NCBI RefSeq assembly: GCF_022808915.1 | Contig: NZ_JAKZFS010000007.1 | Coordinates: forward strand, 60,938-124,937 | DNA: 64,000 nucleotides | Source of the DNA: Fundidesulfovibrio terrae | GTDB taxonomy: Bacteria > Desulfobacterota > Desulfovibrionia > Desulfovibrionales > Desulfovibrionaceae | Direction of reading: 5' to 3' | Shown here: piece after piece, positions 34,407 through 43,816 of the stretch | Layout: each line of letters begins with the position of its first letter | How positions within the stretch are numbered: position 1 is the stretch's first letter | Program-made: the position numbers and the translations under genes | Notes under the pieces: generated by a model | What the model saw: the letters and a program-made list of their open reading frames with translations, nothing else | Database searches by the model: none | What the model was told of the DNA's origin: nothing

Positions 34407-34587
34407 GGGCGTGTTTCCTTCCTGGTTGGGGTTGGATATTCGGGGATGCGACTTGCTATTCCCTTCTATTTTGGGTGTATTTTAGCCCGATTAGCGGGAG
34501 CGTGTCACCAGCTTTCCCCCCCCGAAGGGGGTGGTTAACAACGCCGGAAGGGCCTGCTATCGTGCGCGGCGTCATGGACAATTCGAA

Positions 34588-35610
34588 ATGACCATAGCGG
34601 TTGCCGTCTCGGGCGGCATGGACAGCCTGCTGGCCCTGGCCCTCCTGCGCGAGGCCGGGCATGCGGTGCTGGCCCTGCACGCCCATTTTCTCGCGCCGGA
34701 CGGCCGGCAACGGCTTCTTGCGCAGGCGCTGGACGGCCTCTGCCGGGATATCGGCGTGCCCTTCCACGCCGTGGACCTTTCCGCCCGGTTCAGGCAGCAG
34801 GTGATCGCCCCCTTCGTGCACGCCTATGTCTCGGGCCTGACCCCCAACCCCTGCGCCGGGTGCAACCGGGACATGAAGTTCGGACTGCTCTTCGAGGAGG
34901 CCGCCAGGCTCGGGGCCGACCGCATCGCCACCGGCCACTACGCCCGGCTGAAGGAAGCGGGGGAGCTCATACGCGGCGCCGACCCGGCCAAGGACCAGAG
35001 CTATTTCCTCACCCTGACTCCACCCCAGGCCCTGGCCCGTGCCGTGTTCCCGCTGGGGGAGTGGCGCAAGGCGGACGTTCCGGCGGCCCTGGCCGCGCGC
35101 GGGTTGGCCCCCCCGCTGCCCTCGGAGAGCCAGGAGATCTGCTTCATCCCCGGCGACGACTACCGGGCGTTTCTTGAGGCCCAGGGGGTGGCCCTGCCCG
35201 GCGAAGGCCCGGTGGTGTTGCCGGACGGCCGCGAGATCGGGCGTCACCAGGGACTCTGGCGCTACACCATCGGCCAGCGCAAGGGCATCGGCATCGCCTG
35301 GAGCGAGCCGCTTTACGTGCTGGACAAACGCGCGGACGAAAACGCCCTGGTGGTGGGGCCAAAATCCGGGTTGGACGCCTTGGACTGCCGTGTCCGCCGG
35401 ATGAACTTCCTGGTTCCGCCGGGCGACTGGCCTTCCACAGTCCTGGCCCAGACCTGCTACCGCCAGCGGCCCAGGCCCGCTCGGGCGCAGATCTCAGGCG
35501 CGGAGATGACGCTCGTCTTCGAAAGCCCGGTACCCAAGCCCACGCCTGGGCAGGTGGCGGCCGTCTTCGACGGGGACGGCCGGGCCCTGGCCGGGGGGAT
35601 CATCACATGA
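34588..35610 (+). CDS. mnmA: tRNA-specific 2-thiouridylase
   Basis: A 340-residue enzyme that places sulfur on U34 of Lys, Glu and Gln tRNAs. Visible: the PP-loop SGGMDSLLAL, the first catalytic Cys in TPNPCAGCNRDMKFG, ATGHYAR, KDQSYFL, the second catalytic Cys in SESQEICFIPGDDYRAFL, and IGQRKGIG. It is a little shorter than E. coli MnmA. The start is placed at MTIAVAVSGG. The divergent upstream gap (34407-34587), shared with larA, holds AT-richer sequence likely to contain both promoters. Confidence 0.92.
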   Translation: MTIAVAVSGGMDSLLALALLREAGHAVLALHAHFLAPDGRQRLLAQALDGLCRDIGVPFHAVDLSARFRQQVIAPFVHAYVSGLTPNPCAGCNRDMKFGLLFEEAARLGADRIATGHYARLKEAGELIRGADPAKDQSYFLTLTPPQALARAVFPLGEWRKADVPAALAARGLAPPLPSESQEICFIPGDDYRAFLEAQGVALPGEGPVVLPDGREIGRHQGLWRYTIGQRKGIGIAWSEPLYVLDKRADENALVVGPKSGLDALDCRVRRMNFLVPPGDWPSTVLAQTCYRQRPRPARAQISGAEMTLVFESPVPKPTPGQVAAVFDGDGRALAGGIIT

Positions 35611-35713
35611 CTGCGGCCCGTTCCGCCCCTGACACGCCGTCCGTCCTTGATCGCTTGAATTTGCGCGGGACCTCCGGTATCCCACGGGCGCACATCTTAC
35701 CAAGGCCGCTTAC

Positions 35714-38704
35714 GTGACATCCCCATCCACCGCCCGTTCCGACCGCCTCGTCGTTGCGCTCATCACCCTGACCGCCGCCTGGCTGCGCTTCCAGAACCTG
35801 GGGCAGCCTTCCCTGTGGTGGGACGAATTCATAACCGTGGGGGCCTCGCTTGGCCCGTTGTCCCAGATGCTGCCGGTACTCAAGCACCTTGGCCCCTCGG
35901 ACATCGGCGTGGAGCTCTTCCCGCCCCTGACCCACGTGCTCACCCACTGGCTCACCCTGATCGGACACAACGACGCGCTCATGCGCCTGCCGGGGGCCCT
36001 GGCGGGCGTGGCCTCCGTGCCCGCGCTCTACCTGCTCTGCCGCAGGCCCCTGGGCCGGATGACGGCGCTCACGGCCGCCCTTCTCATGGCCCTGTCGGTG
36101 TACCACATGCACTACAGCCGGGAGGTGCGGCCCTACTCGCTCTTCATGCTGGAGAACCTGCTGGCCCTGCACCTGCTGCACGAGGGGCTGACCCAAGGGC
36201 GAAAGCGCCTGCTCTGGGGGTTCGGGGCCGTGGCCTGCGCCATGCTCTACACCTCGTACATGGCGGCCACGCTCATCGCCGCGCAGACGCTTTTCGCGGG
36301 CGCGTTCCTGCTGCGCCGGTTCTTAACGGACGAACGTGGACAGTCCCTGTCCCTGGCGCTGCACCTAGGAGCGGCAATGGGGGCGGCTGCGGCGCTCTAC
36401 CTGCCCTGGGCCGCCGGCCAGCTGAACGTCTACACCCTTCTGCACGACCCCAGTTTCAAGGCCAATTTCAGCCTGGATTTCATCGAGTCCAGCCTCAAGG
36501 AATTCGCTGCCTTCGCCTACCGGGGCGAATTCCCCGCGGGCTGGGCCATGGCCGCGATGGCCGCGGTGGGGTGCGTGGCGGCCGTCTGTCGCGGTTCGTC
36601 GCGCGGATTCCTTGGCCTCATGGCGCTGTGGGCCTTCATGCCCGTCGCCGGGATATTCCTTGCCAAGGCCCGCATGGAACTGACGTCGCGCTACATCTTT
36701 TCGGTTTTCGTCTTCCTGCTCGTCTTCGCCGCGCATTTCCTGTCGGTGTTGGTTTCCAGGCTGGCGGACGCTCTCTTCGGCAAGGCCGACCCCATCTTCT
36801 TCGCCCGCATGACCACGGCCGCCGTGCTGTGCCTGCTGGTGTCGCGCCCCAACCTGGAAAGCGTGAGCGAATACTACTCGCGCGAGACCTCACGCTACAA
36901 AGACCTCGTGGGTCTCCTGGCCGCCGACAAGGACAACAGGGACGCGATCCTCTATTTCAACCCTCGCAACCACAAGCTCATTTTCGACTGGTACGGGCGG
37001 GACATGCTGCGCTCCGCCAGGGAGCTCTTCCCCGTAGGCTACCACCGGGCCATCCTGATGGCCACCGAGTCCATGCGGGCTGCCGAGAAATTCCCCCTGG
37101 CCGCAGCCCTGGGGCGTTTCGACGACGTGGACCTCCTGGCCGTTGGCGTGGCCAGGACGCCGGTCACGCCGATGGTTCCCGGCGAGGGTGGCCGCTACGT
37201 CTACTCCGACGATTTCTCGGGCTTCAAGATGGTCGAGGACGCGTACGCCGCCTCCAACATGGTCCCCAGCCCCCTTGCCAAGACTCTGACCCGGCACGAC
37301 GCAGGCCTGGCCGCCTGGGCGGTCTACCGCTTCCAGGCATTGCCGGGGACGAGCGTCAAGAGCGCCAAGCTGACCATGGCCTTTTCCGTGCGCCTGCCGG
37401 CAGGCGTTCCCACAGACGACAGCACCGTGCTCACGGTCATCCCCGAGGGCAAGGCCCCTGTTGAGGCCGCCACTGTCACCTTGGAGCGCTTCAAGGACGG
37501 CAGCGGCGCGCTGTCGGCCCCCAACCATGAAGGGAAACTGTTCTACACCGCAACTATTGACCTGAGCCCCATGGTGTCGGGCGCCCGGTCCTTCGACCTG
37601 CGCCTGGACTGCCCGGCTTTCACCCGTTCCGGCCCCCTCGAGACGGAAAACTTCCGCCTGGAAGCCGTCCTGGACGGCCCCGCAACTCCGCCCACGGCAC
37701 TGCCCGAGGCACTGCTGGCCCAGCTTCCCGTGGCGCCCTGGACGCCCGGCCGGGATATGGCCCTATCCAGCTCGCTGTATGCCTTCAGCCTGGACGGTGC
37801 AGTGTCGCGACCGGACGTGGGCTCCCCGGGCGAACTCAATGCCTACCTCCGGGATCACCCAGGGGACAGACCGGTCCGCGTGCTCCCCTACCCCGACGGC
37901 GCGCCCGCCGTGGCCCTCTACGACCCGGCGCTGGCCCATCCCGGCATGCGCCTCGCTCCCGGGGAGCCCCGCCAGCTCGACGCCTTCCCGTCCGGGAAAC
38001 GCGAGATCCGCGCAATCAAGCTGGCCGGAGCCCTGGACAGGCCCGTCCTGGAGACGGGACCGGTCCGGACGCCCCTCGGCGTCACCAGCCCGGCCCCGTC
38101 GGAACTCACCGTCAACCCGGGCGCCCAGGCCGAGCTGACGTTCTCGCCGCTCTTCACCCAGGACGGCCTCGGCCTTGCCGCCACGGCCGAGCACGAGAAC
38201 ATCCGGCGAAACGACGGCGAGGACTGCCTGAGCTGCCGGGAGGACCGGCCCTGCTCCACCACATACGCCTTGCGCTCGGAACTGCCGGTCACGATGCTTC
38301 GCATCACGGCCTTCCCACGGGTGAACAGCGCGCCCTCCGGGCAGAACAGCGTCAGCACCCAGCTGAGCCTGGACGGGGAGGCCTGGCGCGAGGTGAACCG
38401 CTACGAGGGTTCCGGCTCCGGGCGTTGGGAGGGCTGGAAAATTCCGCAGTATTCGCTCGTGAAGCTGGACAAGCCCGCCCGGGACGTCCGCGTCCGTTTC
38501 GTGCTCTCCGGCTCCAAGGCCCAGCTCTGGTCTGCCCCGGACGCCCGCATGCGCTTCGAACTGCGCCTGGACGCCGCGTCCGTGCCGGTCCCGGTTATTT
38601 CATCCTGGCCCGCGACGCTTTCGCTCGCCCACGACGCGCCTCTGGACGTGCAATTGCTGGATGCCCCCCAGCCCTTCCCGGACCGGCTCAGGAGAACACG
38701 CTGA
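35714..38704 (+). CDS. GT39-like membrane glycosyltransferase with large C-terminal module
   Basis: 996 residues. The N-terminal ~385 form a polytopic membrane domain of the ArnT/PMT type, with the acidic LWWDEF loop after TM1 and HYSREVRPYSL, which use polyprenyl-phosphate sugars at the periplasmic face. The remaining ~600 residues are soluble, presumably periplasmic, with beta-rich segments and a Cys cluster (DCLSCREDRPC). That tail is far longer than in ordinary GT39 proteins (~500-600 total). It starts with GTG at 35714, and its stop overlaps the gmhB start by one base, so they are coupled. Likely role: adding sugar to LPS or another envelope glycan. Confidence 0.8.
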   Translation: MTSPSTARSDRLVVALITLTAAWLRFQNLGQPSLWWDEFITVGASLGPLSQMLPVLKHLGPSDIGVELFPPLTHVLTHWLTLIGHNDALMRLPGALAGVASVPALYLLCRRPLGRMTALTAALLMALSVYHMHYSREVRPYSLFMLENLLALHLLHEGLTQGRKRLLWGFGAVACAMLYTSYMAATLIAAQTLFAGAFLLRRFLTDERGQSLSLALHLGAAMGAAAALYLPWAAGQLNVYTLLHDPSFKANFSLDFIESSLKEFAAFAYRGEFPAGWAMAAMAAVGCVAAVCRGSSRGFLGLMALWAFMPVAGIFLAKARMELTSRYIFSVFVFLLVFAAHFLSVLVSRLADALFGKADPIFFARMTTAAVLCLLVSRPNLESVSEYYSRETSRYKDLVGLLAADKDNRDAILYFNPRNHKLIFDWYGRDMLRSARELFPVGYHRAILMATESMRAAEKFPLAAALGRFDDVDLLAVGVARTPVTPMVPGEGGRYVYSDDFSGFKMVEDAYAASNMVPSPLAKTLTRHDAGLAAWAVYRFQALPGTSVKSAKLTMAFSVRLPAGVPTDDSTVLTVIPEGKAPVEAATVTLERFKDGSGALSAPNHEGKLFYTATIDLSPMVSGARSFDLRLDCPAFTRSGPLETENFRLEAVLDGPATPPTALPEALLAQLPVAPWTPGRDMALSSSLYAFSLDGAVSRPDVGSPGELNAYLRDHPGDRPVRVLPYPDGAPAVALYDPALAHPGMRLAPGEPRQLDAFPSGKREIRAIKLAGALDRPVLETGPVRTPLGVTSPAPSELTVNPGAQAELTFSPLFTQDGLGLAATAEHENIRRNDGEDCLSCREDRPCSTTYALRSELPVTMLRITAFPRVNSAPSGQNSVSTQLSLDGEAWREVNRYEGSGSGRWEGWKIPQYSLVKLDKPARDVRVRFVLSGSKAQLWSAPDARMRFELRLDAASVPVPVISSWPATLSLAHDAPLDVQLLDAPQPFPDRLRRTR

Positions 38705-39318
38705 TGCCCATCGTGAACGCCCTCGTCGACCGCGACGGCACCATCATCGTGGAGAAGCACTACCTGCATGATCCCGCCCAGGTGGAGCTGGTTCCCGGGG
38801 CCGGCGAGGCGCTTGGGCGGCTTAAGCGCGCCGGGGTGCGGCTCTTCGTGGTCACCAACCAGTCGGGCATCGGGCGCGGCTACTATTCGGAGCAGGACTT
38901 CCGGGCCGTGCAGGCACGCCTGGAGGAACTCCTGGCCCCGTACGGCGTGGCCTTCGACGGCGTGGCCTTCTGCCCTCACGCCCCGGACGAGCGCTGCGCC
39001 TGCCGCAAGCCGGAGCCCGGCATGTGGGAGGAGCTGCGCTCGCGGCACGGGCTCGCCCCTGACGAGACGGTCATGATCGGCGACAACGCCTCCGACGTGG
39101 CCTTCGGTCTGGCCAGCGGCATGGCCCAGTCCGTGCTGGTGCTGACCGGGCATGGAAGGCGCTTCGCCGAGAAGCTGGGGCTAACGCCCATCGGGCACGG
39201 CTGGAGGCGCGTGACGGCCCCCGCCCCCGGCCAGCCCACGCTCCTGGCCCACGACTTGGCCGCGGCCGCGGATTTCATCCTTCAGGAGAACCTCCAACCC
39301 GACGGGGCCGACCGGTGA
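38704..39318 (+). CDS. gmhB: D-glycero-D-manno-heptose 1,7-bisphosphate phosphatase (HAD)
   Basis: A 204-residue HAD phosphatase. Motif I is DRDGTI, then VTNQSGIGRGYY, the zinc-binding loop CPHAPDERCACRKPEPGM and motif IV IGDNASDV. GmhB removes the C7 phosphate in the ADP-heptose pathway for LPS inner core. Its start overlaps the GT39 stop (TGATG), and its stop overlaps the flippase start (GTGA), so it sits in a coupled envelope operon. The 5'-overlapping longer frame is rejected. Confidence 0.88.
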   Translation: MPIVNALVDRDGTIIVEKHYLHDPAQVELVPGAGEALGRLKRAGVRLFVVTNQSGIGRGYYSEQDFRAVQARLEELLAPYGVAFDGVAFCPHAPDERCACRKPEPGMWEELRSRHGLAPDETVMIGDNASDVAFGLASGMAQSVLVLTGHGRRFAEKLGLTPIGHGWRRVTAPAPGQPTLLAHDLAAAADFILQENLQPDGADR

Positions 39319-40517
39319 GCGCCGCCCGCCGCTTCGCGCAGGCACTGGCCGGGCAATGGGCGGCCACCCTCTATTCGGCGGTGCTCTCCACGCTTTTGTC
39401 TTTCGCCCTGGGACGCTTTCTGGGGCCGGAGTCTTTCGGGACCTATTCCTATATCCTCACGGCGGCCTCCATCTTCGCCATTTTCCAGGACGGCGGGTTC
39501 TCCACCCTCATCTTCCGGGAAGCCGCCCACCCAAGCCCCGGCCTGGCTCCGAAAGCGCCGCTGGAGCGCCTGGCCCTCGGGCACACGGCGCTGGTCACGA
39601 CGGCGGGACTGGCCGCGATCTGGCTCCTGCCCCTTACGGACAAGGCCGCCTTCAGCCTGGCCCTGGTCTATTACGCCCTCTTTTCGGCCGGGGTCTTCCT
39701 GTCCGCCGACCTCAAGGGACATGGCCAGTTCGAACGCGAGGCCAGGCTGCGGATGGCCCTGCGCACCTGCACCGTCCTGGCCGTGGGCATCGCCCTGGCC
39801 ATGCCCGGTGCTGGCGCGGCACTTCTGTTCGGCGGCTGGGTACTGGGACAGGCGGCCGGGCTGACCCTGCCCATGGCCTCGGGGATACGCAAGGCCCCGA
39901 GCTTCAGGCTCGATCTCGGCATCTACAAGAGCTGCGGAGCCTTCCTTCTCATCAGCGCCGCCACCACCATCTACTTCAAGTCCGACATCATCCTGCTCAC
40001 GCGGCTCACCGGCGACAACGCCGCCGTGGGACAGTACGCCGCCGCCTATCGGCTCATCGAAGCCGCCGTGCTCTTCGCCGCCCCGCTGGCCCAGATATTC
40101 TTCCGCAAGCTCCGGGTGAGCATGCACGCCCCCGAGGTGTTCAAACGGGCCTTCCGCACCCAGATGCTGGTGATGTGCGCCCTGGCCGTCGCCGGGACCG
40201 CCTTCTCCATGTGGATAGGCCCCTTGGTCATCCGCCTGGCCTTCGGCGGCAAGTACGGCCCGGCCGAGGAGCTGTGCCTGTGGCTCCTGCCGTCGCTTCT
40301 GTTCATCCTGCCCAACGGCATCCTCACCCAGGCGCTCATCGCTCTTGGCCGCGAGGGATTCTACGCCCGCGTCACCATCGCCACGGCCGTGTGCAACGTC
40401 GCCCTCAACTGCGCGCTCATCCCCTTCATGGGGGCCAAGGGCTCGGCCCTGGCCACCGTGGCCACGGAAGCCCTGCTTGCCGCAGGGCTCGGGGTGGGAT
40501 ACGTCAGACGGCCATGA
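39315..40517 (+). CDS. Wzx/PST-type polysaccharide flippase
   Basis: A 400-residue membrane protein with about 12 TM helices of the MOP superfamily. Visible: SFALGRFLGPESFGTYSYILT and KSDIILLTRLTGDNAAVGQYAAAYRLIEA. It translocates undecaprenyl-linked glycan units across the inner membrane. The GTG start overlaps gmhB by 4 bases, and its stop overlaps the thiL ATG by 4 bases. Together with GT39 and GmhB it points to surface glycan assembly. Confidence 0.88.
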   Translation: MSAARRFAQALAGQWAATLYSAVLSTLLSFALGRFLGPESFGTYSYILTAASIFAIFQDGGFSTLIFREAAHPSPGLAPKAPLERLALGHTALVTTAGLAAIWLLPLTDKAAFSLALVYYALFSAGVFLSADLKGHGQFEREARLRMALRTCTVLAVGIALAMPGAGAALLFGGWVLGQAAGLTLPMASGIRKAPSFRLDLGIYKSCGAFLLISAATTIYFKSDIILLTRLTGDNAAVGQYAAAYRLIEAAVLFAAPLAQIFFRKLRVSMHAPEVFKRAFRTQMLVMCALAVAGTAFSMWIGPLVIRLAFGGKYGPAEELCLWLLPSLLFILPNGILTQALIALGREGFYARVTIATAVCNVALNCALIPFMGAKGSALATVATEALLAAGLGVGYVRRP

Positions 40518-41482
40518 ACAGCCGCCCATTCGCTTCCGAAGACCATTTCCTGGCCGCCATCTCCGAACGCTTCCCCAACACCCATCCCCACATGCTGCTT
40601 GGGCGCGGCGACGACTGCGCCGTGCTCGCCTGCCCCGAAGCCGTGGCCCTGACCACGGACCTCTTCATCGAGGACGTGCACTTCCGCCGGGCCTACTTCT
40701 CCCCGGAGGACGCCGGATACAAGGCCCTGGCCGTGAACGTGAGCGACATGGCCGGCATGGGCGGCGAGCCCTTGGGCTTCAGCCTGGGCCTGGCCGGGCC
40801 GCCGGACACCCCGGCCGGATACTGGGAGCGGATGCTTGACGGCATGGCCGGGCTGGCCGCATCCCTCAACATGCCCCTGGTGGGCGGGGATCTGAACGCC
40901 TGCGCCAAGATCGTGCTGTCCATCACCCTCTGGGGCAAGGCCGGTCCGTGCGGAAAATTCATCCCGCGCGGGGGAGCCCAGCCCGGCGACGCCCTGTTCG
41001 TGGTGGGCGACGTGGGCCTGGCCGCCTGCGGCCTGGAGGCCCTGGAACGCTTCGGACCGGACGCGGCCAAGGACTGGCCCGAGGCCGTGGCCGCGCACCT
41101 GCGCCCTGGAGTGAAGATCGCCGAAGGGACCAGGCTGGCCGGGATCGGACGGGTGCGCGGGCTCATGGACGTCTCCGACGGACTGGCCAGGGATCTGCCG
41201 CGCTTTCTCGGCCCGGACCTCGGGGCGGAGCTGGCCATCGATCCAGACACACTGCACCCCGAGGTGCTGCGCATGGCCGAAGCCGCCGGGCGCGACCCCG
41301 TGGAGGCGGCGGTGGTCGGAGGCGAGGACTACTGCCTGCTGGGCGCATGCCCCCGGGACGGCTTCCTGGAAGTGTACAGCCGCGTGCCCGGCGTCTGGGC
41401 CGTGGGCGAGGTGACCCAGGGCGGCGGACTAAGCCTCGGCGGCAAGACGCTTACGGCCAGGGGCTTCGACCACTTCGGCTAG
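40514..41482 (+). CDS. thiL: Thiamine-monophosphate kinase
   Basis: A 322-residue ATP-dependent kinase making thiamine diphosphate from thiamine monophosphate. It has the family's ATP/Mg motifs GRGDDCAVL, TTDLFIEDVHF, VNVSDMAGMGGEPLG, GGDLN, MDVSDGLARDLPR and GGEDYCLLG. It overlaps the flippase by ATGA, which is odd company for a vitamin gene. Its TAG stop is part of CTAGTGTCGCGTC, the 13-base word that ends the MITE-like element at 29911. There is no TPP riboswitch ahead of it. Confidence 0.9.
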   Translation: MNSRPFASEDHFLAAISERFPNTHPHMLLGRGDDCAVLACPEAVALTTDLFIEDVHFRRAYFSPEDAGYKALAVNVSDMAGMGGEPLGFSLGLAGPPDTPAGYWERMLDGMAGLAASLNMPLVGGDLNACAKIVLSITLWGKAGPCGKFIPRGGAQPGDALFVVGDVGLAACGLEALERFGPDAAKDWPEAVAAHLRPGVKIAEGTRLAGIGRVRGLMDVSDGLARDLPRFLGPDLGAELAIDPDTLHPEVLRMAEAAGRDPVEAAVVGGEDYCLLGACPRDGFLEVYSRVPGVWAVGEVTQGGGLSLGGKTLTARGFDHFG

Positions 41483-41491
41483 TGTCGCGTC
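41479..41491 (+). repeat. Solo copy of MITE-like end sequence
   Basis: CTAGTGTCGCGTC is identical to the left end of the 29911 element and again supplies a TAG stop (here that of thiL). No second end was found within the following 120 bases. Confidence 0.45.
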
Positions 41492-41540
41492 GTGGCCCGG
41501 CCGCACTCGCAGGCGCAAAATTCCGCTGCGCGGACGTGCG

Positions 41541-41578
41541 AAAAGCCCCCTGAACGGTAAACCGTTCAGGGGGCATTT
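41541..41578. terminator. Bidirectional terminator between thiL and the REC-EAL gene
   Basis: AAAA, a perfect 13-bp stem GCCCCCTGAACGG with its complement around TAAA, then ATTT. The A-run and T-run on the two sides allow termination in both directions between convergent genes. Confidence 0.85.
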
Positions 41579-41599
41579 CGCCTGCTGGACAGGGAAAAA

Positions 41600-43810
41600 T
41601 CAGTCGGTGGGCTCGACCCGATTGGCCGCCAGGTAGTTTTCGATCTCGGCCGCCGGGCAGGGCCGCGAGAACAGGAATCCCTGGGCGAGCTGGCAGCCCA
41701 GGGTGCGGATGACCGCCAGCTGGGCCTCGGTCTCCACGCCCTCGGCGATGAGCCCCAGGCCCAGGTTGCGCCCGAGCCCCACGATGGCCCTCACGATCTC
41801 GGCGTGTCCGCCGGTGGCGTCGATCTCCCGAATGAAGGAGCGGTCGATCTTGAGCATGTCGATGGGGAAGCGGTGCAGATACGAAAGCGAGGAATAGCCA
41901 GTGCCGAAGTCGTCCACGAAGAGCTTGAGCCCAAGCGACTTGAGCTCCTCCAGCATGCCGATGGCCGCCTCGCCCCGGTCCATGATGACGCTTTCGGTTA
42001 TCTCCAGTTCCAGCGTGCCGGGGGCCACCCTGGAATGCGACAGCAGCGTCTCCAACTTCTGCCCCAGGTCGGCCTGGGCGAACTGCTTGGCGGAGATGTT
42101 CACGCTCATGCCCAGCGGGGCGGATCTGGGGAAAAGCGCCTGCAGGTGGGCCAGCTGGCGGCAGGCCTCCTCGAGCACCCACCAGCCCAGGGGAACGATG
42201 AGCCCGTTCTCCTCGGCCATGGGGATGAAATCGAGGGGCGGTATGTAGCCTCGCTCGGGATGCTTCCAGCGCAACAGCGCTTCGAGGGTGACCACCGCGC
42301 CGGTGTTCACGTCCACGATGGGCTGGTAGTGCAGCTCGAACTCGTTCTTAGCCAGGGCGCGCCTGAATTCCGTCTCCATGGTGAGCAGCTGGATGGTCTG
42401 CTCCTGCAGGGCGTTGTCGAAGACCTCGTAGCGGGCCTTGCCGTTGCTCTTGGCCCGGTACATGGTCAGGTCGGCGTCGCGCAGCACCTCTTCGGCCGTG
42501 CCGCAGAAGCCGGTGCAGCAGATGATGCCGATGGAGACCGTGCTGTAGATTTCGTGCCCGTCGATGTTGAAGGGCCTGCGCATCTCTTCCAGGATGCGCT
42601 CGGCCACCATGGTGGCTCCCGACAGGCTGCGGACCTGCTCCGAGATGACCGCGAACTCGTCGCCGCCAAGACGGGCCAGGGTGTCGGCCTCCCGGGTGCA
42701 GGAGCGCAGGCGCTCGGCCAGCTTCATGAGGAACTGGTCGCCCTGGGCGTGGCCCAGGCTGTCGTTGATGACCTTGAAGCGGTCCACGTCCAGGTAAAGC
42801 AGGGCGAAAAAGCTGTTCTGGCGCGAGCAGCGGTAGATGGCCTGGGAGAGGCGGTCGGTGAAGAGCGCCCGGTTGGGCAGCCCGGTCAGCGCGTCGTGCA
42901 GCGACTGGTGGAGCAGCTGCTCCTCGAAGCGCTTGTGGTCGCTGATGTCCTCCAGGGTGCCTTCGAAACGGACGGTTTCGCCGGTCTTGCCCGTGACGGT
43001 GTGCGCGTTGACCGAGGCCCAGAGGGCCTGGCCGTCCAACCGCGAGGTCTGAACCTCGAATGCCTGCACCGAGCCGTGGTCCTCCAGCACGCGGAAGAAC
43101 TTCTCCCGCTTGCCGGCGTCCTCGCACAGCCGGGAGCAGAAGTTGCCCACGTTGTCCATGAGCTCCTGCGGCGACTGGTAGCCGAGGATGCGGGCCATGG
43201 CCGGGTTGGCGCTCACCAGGACTCCCTGGTGGTTCACCTGGAAGATGCCCTCGATGGCGTTCTCGAAAATGGAGCGGTATTTTGCTTCGGCGGCGATGCG
43301 CTCGCCGACTTCGTTCTGCAGGCGCTGGTTGGTTTCCTCCAGCTGCCGGGTGCGGTCGTGGAGTTCCGTGGTGCGCCGCCGCACGAGGTTTTCCAGGTTT
43401 TCGCGGTAGGCCTTGTTTTCCTTGATGAGCCTGGCCCGTTCCAGGGCCCGGCGCACGGAGTGCTCCAGGATGCCCAGGTCCTCCACGGGCTTGAGCACGT
43501 AGTCCCACGCGCCCAGGCGCAGGGCTTCGATGGCGTCCTGGATCATTCCCGTGCCTGAAACCACGATGATGGGCACGTCGGGCGCTTCCCGCACAACCGT
43601 GGCCAGCACTTCGAGGCCGTCCATCTCGGGCATGCGCAGGTCCACCAGGACGATGTCCGGGTGGTGTTCGCGGAAGACGTCGAGCCCGACCCGCCCATTG
43701 TGCGCCTGGAGCACTTCGAACCCGCTGTCCTCCAGGTACGCCTGGAAGGAGCGCCGGATGACCTCCTCGTCATCGATGGTCAGGACGGTCGCCACGGGAG
43801 CTTGGGGCAT
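41600..43810 (-). CDS. REC-PAS-GGDEF-EAL response regulator
   Basis: 736 residues. An N-terminal receiver (about 8-122; IDDEE acid pair, VLVDLRMPEMDG with phospho-Asp, final Lys in LKPVED), a coiled-coil linker (about 122-165), PAS (about 175-295), GGDEF (about 305-465, intact LGGDEFAV) and EAL (about 480-730, with LEALLRW and DDFGTGYSSLSYLHRFP). All active residues are present, so it could make or break c-di-GMP. It lies 6 bases after a lone receiver gene on the same strand and presumably acts in the same phosphorelay. Confidence 0.92.
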   Translation of the reverse strand: MPQAPVATVLTIDDEEVIRRSFQAYLEDSGFEVLQAHNGRVGLDVFREHHPDIVLVDLRMPEMDGLEVLATVVREAPDVPIIVVSGTGMIQDAIEALRLGAWDYVLKPVEDLGILEHSVRRALERARLIKENKAYRENLENLVRRRTTELHDRTRQLEETNQRLQNEVGERIAAEAKYRSIFENAIEGIFQVNHQGVLVSANPAMARILGYQSPQELMDNVGNFCSRLCEDAGKREKFFRVLEDHGSVQAFEVQTSRLDGQALWASVNAHTVTGKTGETVRFEGTLEDISDHKRFEEQLLHQSLHDALTGLPNRALFTDRLSQAIYRCSRQNSFFALLYLDVDRFKVINDSLGHAQGDQFLMKLAERLRSCTREADTLARLGGDEFAVISEQVRSLSGATMVAERILEEMRRPFNIDGHEIYSTVSIGIICCTGFCGTAEEVLRDADLTMYRAKSNGKARYEVFDNALQEQTIQLLTMETEFRRALAKNEFELHYQPIVDVNTGAVVTLEALLRWKHPERGYIPPLDFIPMAEENGLIVPLGWWVLEEACRQLAHLQALFPRSAPLGMSVNISAKQFAQADLGQKLETLLSHSRVAPGTLELEITESVIMDRGEAAIGMLEELKSLGLKLFVDDFGTGYSSLSYLHRFPIDMLKIDRSFIREIDATGGHAEIVRAIVGLGRNLGLGLIAEGVETEAQLAVIRTLGCQLAQGFLFSRPCPAAEIENYLAANRVEPTD

Positions 43811-43816
43811 TGCGGA

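Noticed and set aside
40480..40520. TPP riboswitch ahead of thiL
   Set aside because: thiL overlaps the flippase gene by four bases; no leader exists.
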